DNA of 64,000 nt. Origin: JAXJSP01 sp036310005. Lineage in GTDB: Bacteria; Bacillota; Clostridia; Oscillospirales; Acutalibacteraceae. This document shows, piece after piece, positions 43,957 through 53,411 of this stretch (position 1 is its first letter; each line of letters starts with the position of its first letter). The translations under genes were made by a program, and so were the position numbers. The notes under the pieces were generated by a model. That model made no database searches. It had not been told where the DNA came from and saw nothing but the letters and a program-made list of their open reading frames with translations. The stretch is from the NCBI GenBank assembly GCA_036310005.1, contig JAXJSP010000006.1:1-64000 (forward strand). The letters run 5' to 3'.

Positions 43957-44607
43957 CTATTTTTTAATCTTCAACTGTTTTTCTTCGCCTTTGATAAGTT
44001 TAGAAATATTACTGCGGTGCATATAAAGCACAACTGCAACAGGAAATATCATACATATTCCGCTTAAAGCACCAAAATATATACCCGCTTCCAAAGTGTT
44101 GATTAAAAATGTAGTCATAGCGACAAGCACTGTTGCTGTCACGGATGCTAAAGATACTATTCTGCATATTACAAATATTACCAAAAATACAGCAAGGCAA
44201 AATACAGCCACGCGCCAATCTACGACAAAGAAAACACCAAGTGATGTTGCTATACCTTTACCGCCTTTAAATCCGAAAAACAGCGGAAAGTCGTGTCCTA
44301 AAATACAAAACAGGGCGCAAAAATAAAAGAAACAATATCTGATATATACTTCGCTTATTCCGCTCATCGGCAATATTACATAATAGCACAAAAGCATGGC
44401 GCCGACACCTTTGGCGGCATCTAAAACGAGGGTTAATAAGCCTGCGGTTTTACCTACCGAACGCATCATATTTGTCATACCGGCATTACCGCTACCCTGT
44501 TGTCTGATATCTTTTTTGGTTACTATTTTAGAAATAATCACAGCAAAATTAATACTGCAAATTAAATAGCAAGCTGCGTAGGCAGCAAGTAAGTACACTA
44601 TACTCAT
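43957..44607 (-). CDS. plsY: Glycerol-3-phosphate acyltransferase PlsY
   Basis: 216-residue membrane enzyme using acyl-phosphate to acylate glycerol-3-phosphate. Signatures are RQQGSGNAGMTNMMRSVGK and FFGFKGGKGIATSLGVF. Five membrane segments fit the family. The start overlaps the der stop by 4 nt (ATGA). The C-terminus is basic. Downstream gpsA supplies its substrate. Confidence 0.96.
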   Translation of the reverse strand: MSIVYLLAAYAACYLICSINFAVIISKIVTKKDIRQQGSGNAGMTNMMRSVGKTAGLLTLVLDAAKGVGAMLLCYYVILPMSGISEVYIRYCFFYFCALFCILGHDFPLFFGFKGGKGIATSLGVFFVVDWRVAVFCLAVFLVIFVICRIVSLASVTATVLVAMTTFLINTLEAGIYFGALSGICMIFPVAVVLYMHRSNISKLIKGEEKQLKIKK

Positions 44608-45926
44608 TTTGTGTTTTCGCCTCTTTCTCTGACAATAAATCTAATCGGTGTACCTTCAAGTCCAAAGGTTGTTCTTATTTGATTTTCTATATAACGCTGA
44701 TATGAATAATGGAACAAATCGGCTCTGTTGCAAAAGCAGACAAAAGTAGGCGGTCTTGTTGACGGTTGAGTAATATAGTAAATTCTCAGTCGTCTGCCTT
44801 TATCGGTTGGCGGTTGTACTCTTGCGGTTGCATCAGCCAAAAGGTCATTAAGCATACCGGTAGTAATTCTCATAGTATTCTGAGAATGGACAAAATTTAT
44901 CAGTTCATATAATCTGTCCACTCTTTGACCTGTTTTTGCCGAAATAAATATTATAGGTGCATAAGACATAAAAGCAAAATCGTTCATAAGGTCTTTTCTG
45001 TACTGGTCCATTGTTTTTCCTGTCTTTTCAACTGCATCCCATTTATTTACTGCAATTATACATCCGCAGCCCGCATCTAACACCATGCCCGCAACTTTTG
45101 AATCTTGTTCGGTAAAGCCTTCGACAGCGTCGATCATTATAACGCACACATCTGCTCTGTCTATTGACATCTGAGCGCGCAAGACAGAATACTTTTCGAT
45201 TTGATCTGTGACTTTTGACTTTCTTCTGAGTCCTGCTGTATCAATAAATGTGTATTTACCGTATTGATTATCAACAAAGGTATCTATTGCATCTCTTGTA
45301 GTACCGGCAATATCAGATACTATTGAGCGTTTTTCTCCCGACACATAATTAGTCAACGATGATTTACCGACATTCGGTTTGCCTACTATGGCGACTTTTA
45401 TTCTGTCATCATCTTCTTTATTATCAAATTCGGGCAAATGTTCAAATACCGCTTCGAGCAAATCACCTGTACCGTGTCCGTGCACCGATGATACTGCGAT
45501 AGGATCGCCGAGCCCCAAATTATAAAACTCATAAAAATCAGCAGGTACTTCTCCCAAAGAGTCGCATTTATTTACGCAAAGCACTATCGGTTTACCGCTT
45601 TTTTGAAGCATAGCGGCAACTTCCTTATCGGTTGCAACGACACCGCTTTTAAGGTCGGTAACGAGCACTATTACCTGTGCCATATCAATAGCGAGTTCTG
45701 CTTGCGCTCGCATCTCACTTAAAATTACATCATTTTCTTTAGGTTCGATACCGCCCGTATCAACTAAAGTTATTGTTTTGTTTTTCCACTCACATTCTCC
45801 GTAAATTCTGTCACGGGTGACGCCGGGGGTATCATCAACAATAGACAGTCTTTTTCCGATTAACTTATTAAACAAAGTCGATTTACCGACATTCGGTCTG
45901 CCTACTATCGCCACAATAGGTTTCAT
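44604..45926 (-). CDS. der: Ribosome biogenesis GTPase Der (EngA)
   Basis: 440 residues with two tandem GTPase domains and a C-terminal KH-like domain, needed for maturation of the 50S subunit. G1 motifs are GRPNVGKSTLFN (residues 8-19) and GKPNVGKSSLTN (about 183-194), with DTPG/DTGG and DIAGTTRD switch regions and NKCD/NKWD specificity motifs. It lies 13 nt after the DUF512 gene, an arrangement common in Clostridia. Confidence 0.97.
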   Translation of the reverse strand: MKPIVAIVGRPNVGKSTLFNKLIGKRLSIVDDTPGVTRDRIYGECEWKNKTITLVDTGGIEPKENDVILSEMRAQAELAIDMAQVIVLVTDLKSGVVATDKEVAAMLQKSGKPIVLCVNKCDSLGEVPADFYEFYNLGLGDPIAVSSVHGHGTGDLLEAVFEHLPEFDNKEDDDRIKVAIVGKPNVGKSSLTNYVSGEKRSIVSDIAGTTRDAIDTFVDNQYGKYTFIDTAGLRRKSKVTDQIEKYSVLRAQMSIDRADVCVIMIDAVEGFTEQDSKVAGMVLDAGCGCIIAVNKWDAVEKTGKTMDQYRKDLMNDFAFMSYAPIIFISAKTGQRVDRLYELINFVHSQNTMRITTGMLNDLLADATARVQPPTDKGRRLRIYYITQPSTRPPTFVCFCNRADLFHYSYQRYIENQIRTTFGLEGTPIRFIVRERGENTK

Positions 45927-45939
45927 AAAAATCTCACTT

Positions 45940-47256
45940 TCAGTTAAGCATATTATTTAACAGTATATATCCGTCATTTTCCGTTATTTGGACTTTGACA
46001 TTCAATTCATTTTCAATGTCTGCTACCGTTACATCATCGAGCATCAAATCGCTTTGACTTTTAAAACAGGATGATGAAATAAGCAACTTTTCTCCTAAAG
46101 GCTTATTCTTCAGCTGATTAATTAAATCTCTACCCGTTATAAGCCCTGTAACCGTAATCTTATGCCCGAAAAAGTCATTTTCGATTGCATACACATTACA
46201 ATCTAAATTATGCCATTTTTCTTTAGCCTTGTCAACAAGTTGTGTCATCATCGGATAAAAAGCCTTACCTGTTGCAACAGACAGTTTTCTTGTATTATCG
46301 TCGGCGGCAAATTCTTCTAAGGCGGATAAAAACTCATATTCTAACATTTTACAAATTCCGACTCCGTTGTCAAGTTGTGCAAAATCTTCATAATAATCAT
46401 AGTCGGGCAGTTTTTTATTTGCAATAATATAAAATTCGTCCGATGCAAATACAATTCTCTCGCCAAGTTTAGTTTTACAATCATCTGCAAATTTTTCTAC
46501 AATTTCTATTACTTTATTAGCGGTTTTTTCGTTATAACTTTCCAACTCAAAGAGGTTTTGTCTGAATTTTGTAATACCGACCGGTACTACTGCGACAGAC
46601 TGTACTACGGGGTACAGGTCGATTAAGTCAGTTAAACTTGATTTTAGTTCTTCGCCATCGTTAATACCCGGGCACAAAACAAGTTGGCAGTTGATTTTTA
46701 TACTGTTTTTATGTTTCTTGCCGAATTCAGCCAATTCATAAAGCACATCGAGTGCTTTACCTGCGTTTTTATTTTTCATCATAAAAACGCGCAACTCGGG
46801 ATTAGTGGTGTGAACGGAAATATTAATAGGGCTAATATGCATTTTTTTAATTCTGTCAATTTCATGACGGGAAATGTTAGTTAAGGTTATATAATTTCCG
46901 AACAGAAACGAGAGTCTTGAATCATCATCTTTAAAATAAAGTGTATCGCGCATACCTTTCGGCATTTGGTCAATAAAGCAAAAGATACATTTATTTTTGC
47001 AGTGGTGTTCACTGTCCATCAGATAGGTTTCGAACTCAAGTCCGAGGTCTTCAAACTCATCTTTCTTAATTTTTATATTAATATTTCGATTGTTTCTTTT
47101 AATTAATAATTTTAATTTAGAATCTTTTGTATAAAAATTATAATCTAAAGCGTCATTAATTTCGTTTTTATTAATACTGATAAGTTCATCATTTTTTAAA
47201 ATTCCGTTTTTATCAGCAATAGAATTATTGACAACATCTTTAATTTTTACCGACAT
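45940..47256 (-). CDS. DUF512 protein with PDZ-like and radical SAM domains
   Basis: 438 residues of unknown function. An N-terminal PDZ-like segment (about 1-75, IADKNGILKNDELISI) is followed by a radical SAM core with cysteines C86, C90 and C93 in HHCKNKCIFCFIDQMPKGMR, and a C-terminal DUF512 region (about 240-438). Radical SAM chemistry on an unknown substrate is the family expectation. It starts with TTAGGAG and lies upstream of der, suggesting a link to ribosome or translation biology, though this is inference from context. Confidence 0.9.
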   Translation of the reverse strand: MSVKIKDVVNNSIADKNGILKNDELISINKNEINDALDYNFYTKDSKLKLLIKRNNRNINIKIKKDEFEDLGLEFETYLMDSEHHCKNKCIFCFIDQMPKGMRDTLYFKDDDSRLSFLFGNYITLTNISRHEIDRIKKMHISPINISVHTTNPELRVFMMKNKNAGKALDVLYELAEFGKKHKNSIKINCQLVLCPGINDGEELKSSLTDLIDLYPVVQSVAVVPVGITKFRQNLFELESYNEKTANKVIEIVEKFADDCKTKLGERIVFASDEFYIIANKKLPDYDYYEDFAQLDNGVGICKMLEYEFLSALEEFAADDNTRKLSVATGKAFYPMMTQLVDKAKEKWHNLDCNVYAIENDFFGHKITVTGLITGRDLINQLKNKPLGEKLLISSSCFKSQSDLMLDDVTVADIENELNVKVQITENDGYILLNNMLN

Positions 47257-47275
47257 AATTTCTCCTAAAAAAGCA

Positions 47276-47310
47276 AAACATCCCCACGAAATATAGCCGT
47301 GGGGATGTTT
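47276..47310 (-). terminator. rpmF: Terminator of rpmF
   Basis: A 13-bp perfect stem, 47276-47288 with 47298-47310, then TTTTTT on the minus strand. The tail leads straight into the ribosome binding site of the DUF512 gene, so some readthrough is likely. Confidence 0.75.
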
Positions 47311-47347
47311 AAGATTAAATAATTAATTAAGGGAGTTTCCCCGATAA

Positions 47348-47533
47348 TTAGTCGTTGTCAACTGCAACAACCTGTCTGCCGTTATAATAGCCACAGTTAG
47401 GGCATACTCTGTGCGGTCTTTTATATTCGTTGCACTGAGGGCATCTTATCAATTCAGGTGCAGAAATTTTCCACACGTTTGAGCGTCTTTTGTTCTTTCT
47501 TGCTTTTGATGTTTTTCTCTTTGGTACTGCCAT
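47348..47533 (-). CDS. rpmF: 50S ribosomal protein L32
   Basis: 61 residues beginning MAVPKRKTSKARKNKRRS. C31/C34 and C44/C47 form the zinc ribbon of the Cys+ type of L32. The ATG at 47533 follows AAGGAGGTG; a GTG just upstream is part of that site. It follows yceD by 30 nt, the usual pair. A single Cys+ copy in the window implies dependence on zinc. Confidence 0.97.
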   Translation of the reverse strand: MAVPKRKTSKARKNKRRSNVWKISAPELIRCPQCNEYKRPHRVCPNCGYYNGRQVVAVDND

Positions 47534-47563
47534 TTTCAGCACCTCCTTAAAAATTATATAAAA

Positions 47564-48061
47564 TTATTGTTCTAAAAGTTTTTTGAGTGCTTGGCCGAAT
47601 GCACTTTGTTCTTTCCGACACGAGCAAACGCCAGTGTTAAGATTTGCTCCGCAGCCGCTGCAAATTCCCATACAGTCAGCCTTGCATAAATGCTTTGTCG
47701 GTAAAAACAGTACAACATCGGTTTTTACAACTTCCTCAATGTCCAGTTTGTAATCGGAAAGCACGATAAAACCGTCCTTTTCCTCATTACTGTCCAATGA
47801 AGTTACCAAAGTATAATCAATATCAAAGTCGATTTTTTCGGTTGCATCAACACCGCATCTGTCACATTTTGCGACATAATCGGTATTGACCGAGCCTGAT
47901 AATGATACAACTCCGGCACGATTGACTATCTGACCTTTGAATACGACCTGATTTGCAAGAGGTTTTTCCCCTCTGTACTCAAAATCGCTCATATCAAAAG
48001 TATAAGACAGTTCTTGTTTTTGACCGATATTTACAAACATATCTCTTAAATCGATAATCAT
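47564..48061 (-). CDS. yceD: YceD/DUF177 protein, linked to 23S rRNA accumulation
   Basis: 165 residues. The DUF177 family is encoded with rpmF across bacteria and is linked to 23S rRNA accumulation. Two metal-like Cys groups are visible: CDRCG in the middle and a C-terminal cluster CKADCMGICSGCGANL followed by CSC. The first is often degenerate in the family; here it is intact. It has its own strong promoter upstream (48093-48121). Confidence 0.92.
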   Translation of the reverse strand: MIIDLRDMFVNIGQKQELSYTFDMSDFEYRGEKPLANQVVFKGQIVNRAGVVSLSGSVNTDYVAKCDRCGVDATEKIDFDIDYTLVTSLDSNEEKDGFIVLSDYKLDIEEVVKTDVVLFLPTKHLCKADCMGICSGCGANLNTGVCSCRKEQSAFGQALKKLLEQ

Positions 48062-48092
48062 TAAGTAAACACCTCAAAGTCATAACAGATTT

Positions 48093-48121
48093 ATTATATA
48101 TTTACACACAATATTTGTCAA
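48093..48121 (-). promoter_or_regulatory. Strong sigma-A-type promoter of yceD-rpmF
   Basis: On the minus strand a consensus TTGACA (48116-48121), 17 bp, and TATAAT (48093-48098). This fits high expression of a ribosomal protein unit. Confidence 0.75.
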
Positions 48122-48142
48122 GCAATTTTTACTAAAAAATCA

Positions 48143-48171
48143 ATGCTCTGCCGGGTTGTTTGACAGAGCAT
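48143..48171 (-). terminator. Terminator of the pgi / P-loop gene unit
   Basis: An 8-bp stem ATGCTCTG/CAGAGCAT (48143-48150 with 48164-48171) with a 13-nt loop, then GATTTTTTAG on the minus strand. Confidence 0.65.
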
Positions 48172-48193
48172 GACTGATTTTTATTCAGGTAAC

Positions 48194-48610
48194 CTAAATT
48201 TTGCTTGCAAACTGATATACTCTTTCGGGGATATCACTTTCATCACATGAAACTGTTGCGGTAAATTTAACATTGGTTGCATTTGCGAGAGTGAACAACT
48301 TTTCGATAAAATCTGCAAATTCTTCGTAATTTCTTCCGCCAAGGCGAAGTGTCGCATCAATAAATACATCTGTGATATCGAAATTTGCCGCGCACATTCC
48401 GGATACAAAACCGTAAAGTGCATCGTAACCTTCAATATTAAATTCTTCAGCATTTACAAGGCGGGCTTTATGTGTAAGGTTATAAGTAAGTGCTGCACCT
48501 TTTTCAACACATACTACATTACCGTTAGAAGCATTTACTGCTTCGTCACAAAGTGCTACAAGATGCTTTGTTTTACCTGAACCTTTTTTTCCAATAATGA
48601 GTGAAATCAT
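48194..48610 (-). CDS. Small P-loop NTPase of unknown function
   Basis: 138 residues. The Walker A motif IIGKKGSGKTKHL lies at residues 5-17, and a hydrophobic strand ending in an acid, DVFIDAT, may be Walker B. The C-terminal part resembles a small RecA- or kinase-like fold but lacks a recognisable specificity motif. I do not recognise the family; such short P-loop proteins occur next to pgi in Clostridia-like genomes. It lies 54 nt after pgi and ends before the terminator at 48143-48171. Confidence 0.7.
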   Translation of the reverse strand: MISLIIGKKGSGKTKHLVALCDEAVNASNGNVVCVEKGAALTYNLTHKARLVNAEEFNIEGYDALYGFVSGMCAANFDITDVFIDATLRLGGRNYEEFADFIEKLFTLANATNVKFTATVSCDESDIPERVYQFASKI

Positions 48611-48664
48611 AATACAATCGCTCCTTTTTATATTTAATCCGTTATTACACGGTTTTTGATGATT

Positions 48665-50005
48665 TTATTTGCCGAGTCTTGCTTCAAGTTCTGATTTCAT
48701 ATCTTCGTAACCCGGTTTACCGAGAAGTGCGAACATATTTTTCTTATAACTTTCAACGCCCGGTTGATTAAACGGATTTACGCCGAGCATATAACCTGAA
48801 ACAGCGCATGCTTTTTCAAAGAAGTATATAAGTTCTCCTAAGTTGTATTCGTCCATTTTATCAAGTTCGAGTACGAAGTTAGGAACACCTCCGTCGGTAT
48901 GGGCAAGTATGGTTCCCTCAAAAGCCTTTTTATTTACAAAACTCATACTCTTGCCCGCTAAGAAGTTAAGTCCGTCACCGTCATCTTCTGCAAGTTCGAT
49001 AGTAACATCGTCTCCTGCATCTTTAAACTGCATAACGGTCTCAAACATAATTCTTGAGCCTTCCTGAATAAACTGTCCGAGCGAGTGCAAATCGGTTGAA
49101 AAAGTAACAGAGCACGGGAAAATTCCCTTATTGTCTTTACCCTCCGACTCACCGAAAAGTTGTTTATACCACTCTGACATCATAGCAAATCTCGGTTCGT
49201 AACTTACAAGAAGTTCAACGAGTTTTCCTTTTCTGTATAAAATATTTCTGTATGCCGCATATCTGTAACAGTCGTTTTCGGCTAAGTCGCACTTTTTATA
49301 CAATTCTCTTGCGTGTTGTGCCCCTTGCATAAGCGCGTCAATATCGGCACCGCTGACAGCAATAGGCAAAAGTCCTACTGCGGTAAGAACAGAGTATCTG
49401 CCGCCGACATCATCGGGTACTACAAAACTTTCATAACCTTCTGCGTCTGCTAATTCTTTTAATGTTCCTCTTGCTTTATCTGTTGTACAGTAAATTCTTG
49501 ATCTTGCTTCCTCTTTACCGTATTTTTCTTCAAGATATTTTCTGAATACTCTGAATGCGATTGCAGGCTCGGTAGTTGTACCTGATTTAGAAATAACATT
49601 TACTGATACTCTTTTACCCTCGCACATATCCAACACATCTTTTAATTCACTGCCGCTGATTGAGTTGCCTACAAAATAAATATTAGGTGTGTTTTTAGCC
49701 TTATCGTTATAATAATTCGAACCTAAAAATTCAATTGCGGCTCTTGCTCCCAAATAGGAGCCGCCTATACCGATTACGATGAACACATCGGTATCCGAAA
49801 TGATTTTTTCTGCTGCTTTTTTAATGCGGGCAAACTCTTTTTTATCATAGTTTTCCGGTAAATCAAGCCAGCCTAAAAAGTCGTTGCCAAGCCCGCTTGC
49901 TTTATGTAAAGTATCGTGAGCGGCTTTTACCTGGGCTTCGATGCCTACCAATTCATCGTCGCTGAAAAACTGCTTTGCGTACTTATCAATAAATTTTACT
50001 GCCAT
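48665..50005 (-). CDS. pgi: Glucose-6-phosphate isomerase
   Basis: 446-residue PGI, the short Firmicute type, interconverting glucose-6-phosphate and fructose-6-phosphate. Active-site motifs are VIGIGGSYLGARAA, ISKSGTTTEPAIAFR, DDVGGRYSVLTAVGLLP and the C-terminal GVNPFNQPGVESYK. The ATG follows CGGAGG. It links glgP-derived and galactose-derived hexose phosphates with glycolysis. Confidence 0.97.
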   Translation of the reverse strand: MAVKFIDKYAKQFFSDDELVGIEAQVKAAHDTLHKASGLGNDFLGWLDLPENYDKKEFARIKKAAEKIISDTDVFIVIGIGGSYLGARAAIEFLGSNYYNDKAKNTPNIYFVGNSISGSELKDVLDMCEGKRVSVNVISKSGTTTEPAIAFRVFRKYLEEKYGKEEARSRIYCTTDKARGTLKELADAEGYESFVVPDDVGGRYSVLTAVGLLPIAVSGADIDALMQGAQHARELYKKCDLAENDCYRYAAYRNILYRKGKLVELLVSYEPRFAMMSEWYKQLFGESEGKDNKGIFPCSVTFSTDLHSLGQFIQEGSRIMFETVMQFKDAGDDVTIELAEDDGDGLNFLAGKSMSFVNKKAFEGTILAHTDGGVPNFVLELDKMDEYNLGELIYFFEKACAVSGYMLGVNPFNQPGVESYKKNMFALLGKPGYEDMKSELEARLGK

Positions 50006-50083
50006 GGTTTTCCTCCGTTTTTAATTTATCAATTATATATTACTATATTTTTTATTATTTTTCAATAACCGTAAGCAATATTT

Positions 50084-51409
50084 TTATCTTCTTTTTCTTC
50101 TTGACTTATTTCTTCCGTTAAATACGAACACAAAAATTATAAATCCGATAATAAGTGTTGCTAAAATAACAACCATATATCCGTTAAAGAATATTTTTTG
50201 AATAAAGTCCCAGATAAGCAAGGTGAATGAACGGTCAACGGAATTTGCCGCAACTAAATTAACTTCGCCTACAATCTGGTCGGCATAAATAACGGTTGCG
50301 GTTCCGTAAACTTCGCCTGCTATTACAGGAGCGATAAAATAACCCGTTGAGTCTTGATTATAATTATCATAATTTAAAGTTGTTTCAAATATAAGCGAGG
50401 ACTCGTCGGCATTAATGGGTACTAAGGCGGACACGGTATTTTGTGCTACCAAAGAAAACTCATCAACATCCCAAGAGAGTTTAACCTTTGCCGAAGATAT
50501 CGCCTCTCCCTCATTTACAAGAATTTTATATTCAAATGAGAAAAATGCCCATTTAAAAAGCGAGACCGTATCCGAATACTCGGGCCTTGATGTTGCACCT
50601 GTATCGGTGACAGCGTCGGTATCACAGCCTGTTACTATACAAAGATAATTTGCACCGTCTTTACTTGCAATACACACTAAACATCTGCCGGCTTCATCGC
50701 TGACTCCTGTTTTTCCCGCGACTGCATATTTATAATAATAACCGGAATACCTTGAAAGCAGAAGATTGGTAGTAACTACCTCTCTTGCAACGGTAAGGTT
50801 TGTAGCAGCCATAGAATAACTGTCGGTAGAAGAAATTTCAAGCAAATACTCATCTGCAAAAAACACATCCGAGAGTATGCACAAGTCTTCAATTGTAGTA
50901 TAGTTATTTTCATCGTGCTTACCGTTGACAACAGAAAAGTGAGTATTTTTCATACCGAGTTGTTTTGCGGTATCGTTCATCATTTTAACAAACGCTTTTT
51001 CGCTGCCTGCGACATAGTCAGCCAAAACCGAAGCGGCATCATTATAAGAGCCGATTAATGTTAAATACATTAAGTCTTCCAAAGTTACAATTTCGCCTTG
51101 TTTTAAATATGCAACCAAAAGTCCGGAACCGTAAAAAGAATCTATTATTTCATTTTTACAGACAACAGAGACCTGAAAATCGGTCATTTGCTGTTTTGCG
51201 ACATAAGCGGTCATCATCATTGTAATTGATGCGGGATAAATTTTGTCCTGTATACCGTTTGAGTCAATGACATCGCCTGTATCGGTATTTTTTAAAATAT
51301 ATTTTTTTGCATTAACTTTGAATGTAGGCGTATATGCCGATGCACTAAAAGCGGGCATAACAGAAATTAATAATATCAAAATGCTTAAAACAATGGCAGT
51401 TTTTTTCAT
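50084..51409 (-). CDS. D-alanyl-D-alanine carboxypeptidase-like protein (DacF type), SxxK lysine missing
   Basis: 441 residues of the peptidase S11 family with signal peptide MKKTAIVLSILILLISVMPAF (cut near residue 25) and a C-terminal helix with a basic RRKRR tail that anchors it. S11 enzymes trim the terminal D-Ala from peptidoglycan. The SxxN-like triad SYN (121-123) and KTG (233-235) are present. The catalytic SxxK box, however, reads S61-I-T-M64, so the general-base lysine is methionine. The DNA codon (51218-51220) is a clean ATG, and the frame is otherwise intact. Either the protein is catalytically dead and structural, or this is a rare variant or sequencing error. A TATAAT (51454-51459) precedes it. 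Confidence 0.85.
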   Translation of the reverse strand: MKKTAIVLSILILLISVMPAFSASAYTPTFKVNAKKYILKNTDTGDVIDSNGIQDKIYPASITMMMTAYVAKQQMTDFQVSVVCKNEIIDSFYGSGLLVAYLKQGEIVTLEDLMYLTLIGSYNDAASVLADYVAGSEKAFVKMMNDTAKQLGMKNTHFSVVNGKHDENNYTTIEDLCILSDVFFADEYLLEISSTDSYSMAATNLTVAREVVTTNLLLSRYSGYYYKYAVAGKTGVSDEAGRCLVCIASKDGANYLCIVTGCDTDAVTDTGATSRPEYSDTVSLFKWAFFSFEYKILVNEGEAISSAKVKLSWDVDEFSLVAQNTVSALVPINADESSLIFETTLNYDNYNQDSTGYFIAPVIAGEVYGTATVIYADQIVGEVNLVAANSVDRSFTLLIWDFIQKIFFNGYMVVILATLIIGFIIFVFVFNGRNKSRRKRR

Positions 51410-51512
51410 TGAAATATCTCCAAAAATATTGTAATATAATTATAGTTTAACTCATTATAACAGATAAAAGTAAAAATTAAAAGACTTTTTACATTTTACG
51501 GAGGTTTTTGAT

Positions 51513-52265
51513 TTGATTTATATAACCGGAGATATGCATGGTGAGGAAGAAAGGCTGTATGACAAACAGTTCAGAAAATTAAAAGCCGGTGATACGCTGA
51601 TAATTTGCGGTGACTTCGGTTTTATTTGGGATAACAGCGATGAAGAAAAAAAACTGCTTGAATATTTGGGAAGCAGAAAATACAATGTTTGTTTTTTAGA
51701 CGGTACTCACGAAAATTTCAATTTGCTCAATACATATAAACAAACTGTCTGGAAAGGCGGAATGGTGCATAGAATTACCGGTAATTTGTTTCACTTATGC
51801 AGAGGACAGATTTTCAGAATTGAAAAACTTAAAATCTTAACCTTCGGCGGTGGCGAGAGTGAAGATAAAGAAATGCGCATTGAGGGTGAAAGTTGGTTCA
51901 GAGAGGAAATGCCGACACACCAGCAGATGGCCGAGGCGATTGAAAACATTGAATACAGAATGGAAGATGTTGATTTGATTCTGACACACGAACCGCCCAT
52001 GCTTATAAAAAGCGCTATGCTTATGAAAATGAACAAGCCCGACAGAGTAAACAAGTTAAACGGTTTTTTAGAGGAAGTTAACCGTTGTTGCGGTTATAAG
52101 CATTGGTATTTCGGCTCTATGCATACAGACAGGAATATAACACAACGACACACAGCGGTGTTTGAAAAGTTCTGGCCCGTAAACGCAGAAAAATTAAAAG
52201 ACATACCTTCTACCGTAACAATAGAAAAAAGCAACGAAGATAAAAAAGAATTGGTTACAAAATAA
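51513..52265 (+). CDS. Calcineurin-like metallophosphoesterase
   Basis: 250 residues, cytosolic. Metal-binding motifs are GDMHG, CGDFGFIW, DGTHENF in place of the usual GNHD, LTHEPP and GSMHTD. DGTHENF is the form used by a subset of small phosphoesterases. The substrate cannot be told. The start is TTG at 51513 after CGGAGG. It stands alone, divergent from the DacF-like gene, and ends before a shared terminator. Confidence 0.82.
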   Translation: MIYITGDMHGEEERLYDKQFRKLKAGDTLIICGDFGFIWDNSDEEKKLLEYLGSRKYNVCFLDGTHENFNLLNTYKQTVWKGGMVHRITGNLFHLCRGQIFRIEKLKILTFGGGESEDKEMRIEGESWFREEMPTHQQMAEAIENIEYRMEDVDLILTHEPPMLIKSAMLMKMNKPDRVNKLNGFLEEVNRCCGYKHWYFGSMHTDRNITQRHTAVFEKFWPVNAEKLKDIPSTVTIEKSNEDKKELVTK

Positions 52266-52290
52266 CAGGCGGCAACAAGCCGCCTGTTAT
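52262..52290. terminator. Bidirectional terminator between the phosphoesterase and glycosyltransferase genes
   Basis: A 12-bp perfect stem, 52262-52273 with 52279-52290, with a 5-nt loop. The phosphoesterase stop lies in the left arm. Confidence 0.85.
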
Positions 52291-53411
52291 TATTTATATA
52301 ACTGTAATACTCTGTCGGCGAAATCTTTGCCGGTACAACTGAATTTAAGCAAACTGTCGTTGCATTTTAAGTCTACACTTTTTAAAACGCTTTGCTCAAA
52401 TGACAAGGCATCAGAGTAAAAATATCCGTTCTCCCCTTCTTCGACGACTCCTTTAAGACATTCTTTATCGGTTGCTATGACGGGGATGCCGCAAACTAAT
52501 GCTTCATAGTAAGTCATTCCTTGTGTTTCACTCATTGAAGAACTTGCAAAAACATCTGCAAGTCTTAAATAATTCGGGACTTCTTTATGCGGAATATTTA
52601 CACAAAATACAACTTTATCTGAAATTTTGAGAGCTGACGCTTTAATTTTCAAGTGATTTAATGCCGGTCCTAAACCGCATATCAACAATACATATTCTTT
52701 GTGTTTTTTACAAAACGTTGCAAAATACTCAAGCAATTCATCAATATTTTTTTCGTTAGATAATCTGCCGAGTGAAATTATTACTTTTTTATCTTTTAAG
52801 CACAGTCTGTGTTTCAAACTAACAACTTTTTCGTCATCGACATCATCCATAGAAACACTTATTCCGCAAGGAATAACACTAACTTCTTTTTCGCTTGGAA
52901 CAATTGCGCTTTCATACAAGAACTTTTTAGTTTTATATGACGGGACAATTAATTTATCGGGCTTTGAAAAAGACGAACGCAAAAACATCGGTATCAGATT
53001 ATTAGTAAACGGTTTTACCTTTGTCAAGGGGCCGACATAGTAGCGGTAATCGGTATGAAACGTATGTATCCATTTCGGTTTTTTCGGGCAATTTTTAATT
53101 ATCCTGTTAATCATAAAATAAGTTGAAAATTCGCAGTTAGTATGAATTACATCAGGATTCCATTCAATAATTTCTTTAAATGCCCTGCCACGATGTCTTA
53201 AAGTCCATCGTACGCCGGGATAAAACCTTGTCGGAATTGAGCCTATTCTGTAAGCGATATCATCTTCATTTTCCGTTCTTATTGATTCATTCAATGTTAA
53301 AAATCTGACATCGTGTCCCATTTCTTTAAAATGCTTTGCAAGAGTATTTACGGACACAGAAACACCGTTTAAAGATTCCGGCTTAACATCATGAACTAAT
53401 AATATCTTCAT
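52290..53411 (-). CDS. GT4 glycosyltransferase, glycolipid-synthase-like
   Basis: 373 residues from the ATG at 53411 (MKILLVHDVKPE), preceded by GGAGTG; a GTG upstream adds MIK only. It is a GT-B fold enzyme of the GT4 family. N-terminal NGVSVSVNTLAKHFKEMGHDV and C-terminal SSSMSETQGMTYYEALVCG (the E-x7-E nucleotide-sugar loop) are clear. The family includes 1,2-diacylglycerol 3-glucosyltransferases that make the lipoteichoic acid anchor. That is the most likely role, but the acceptor is not proven. No signal peptide or fixed membrane helix. Confidence 0.85.
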   Translation of the reverse strand: MKILLVHDVKPESLNGVSVSVNTLAKHFKEMGHDVRFLTLNESIRTENEDDIAYRIGSIPTRFYPGVRWTLRHRGRAFKEIIEWNPDVIHTNCEFSTYFMINRIIKNCPKKPKWIHTFHTDYRYYVGPLTKVKPFTNNLIPMFLRSSFSKPDKLIVPSYKTKKFLYESAIVPSEKEVSVIPCGISVSMDDVDDEKVVSLKHRLCLKDKKVIISLGRLSNEKNIDELLEYFATFCKKHKEYVLLICGLGPALNHLKIKASALKISDKVVFCVNIPHKEVPNYLRLADVFASSSMSETQGMTYYEALVCGIPVIATDKECLKGVVEEGENGYFYSDALSFEQSVLKSVDLKCNDSLLKFSCTGKDFADRVLQLYK

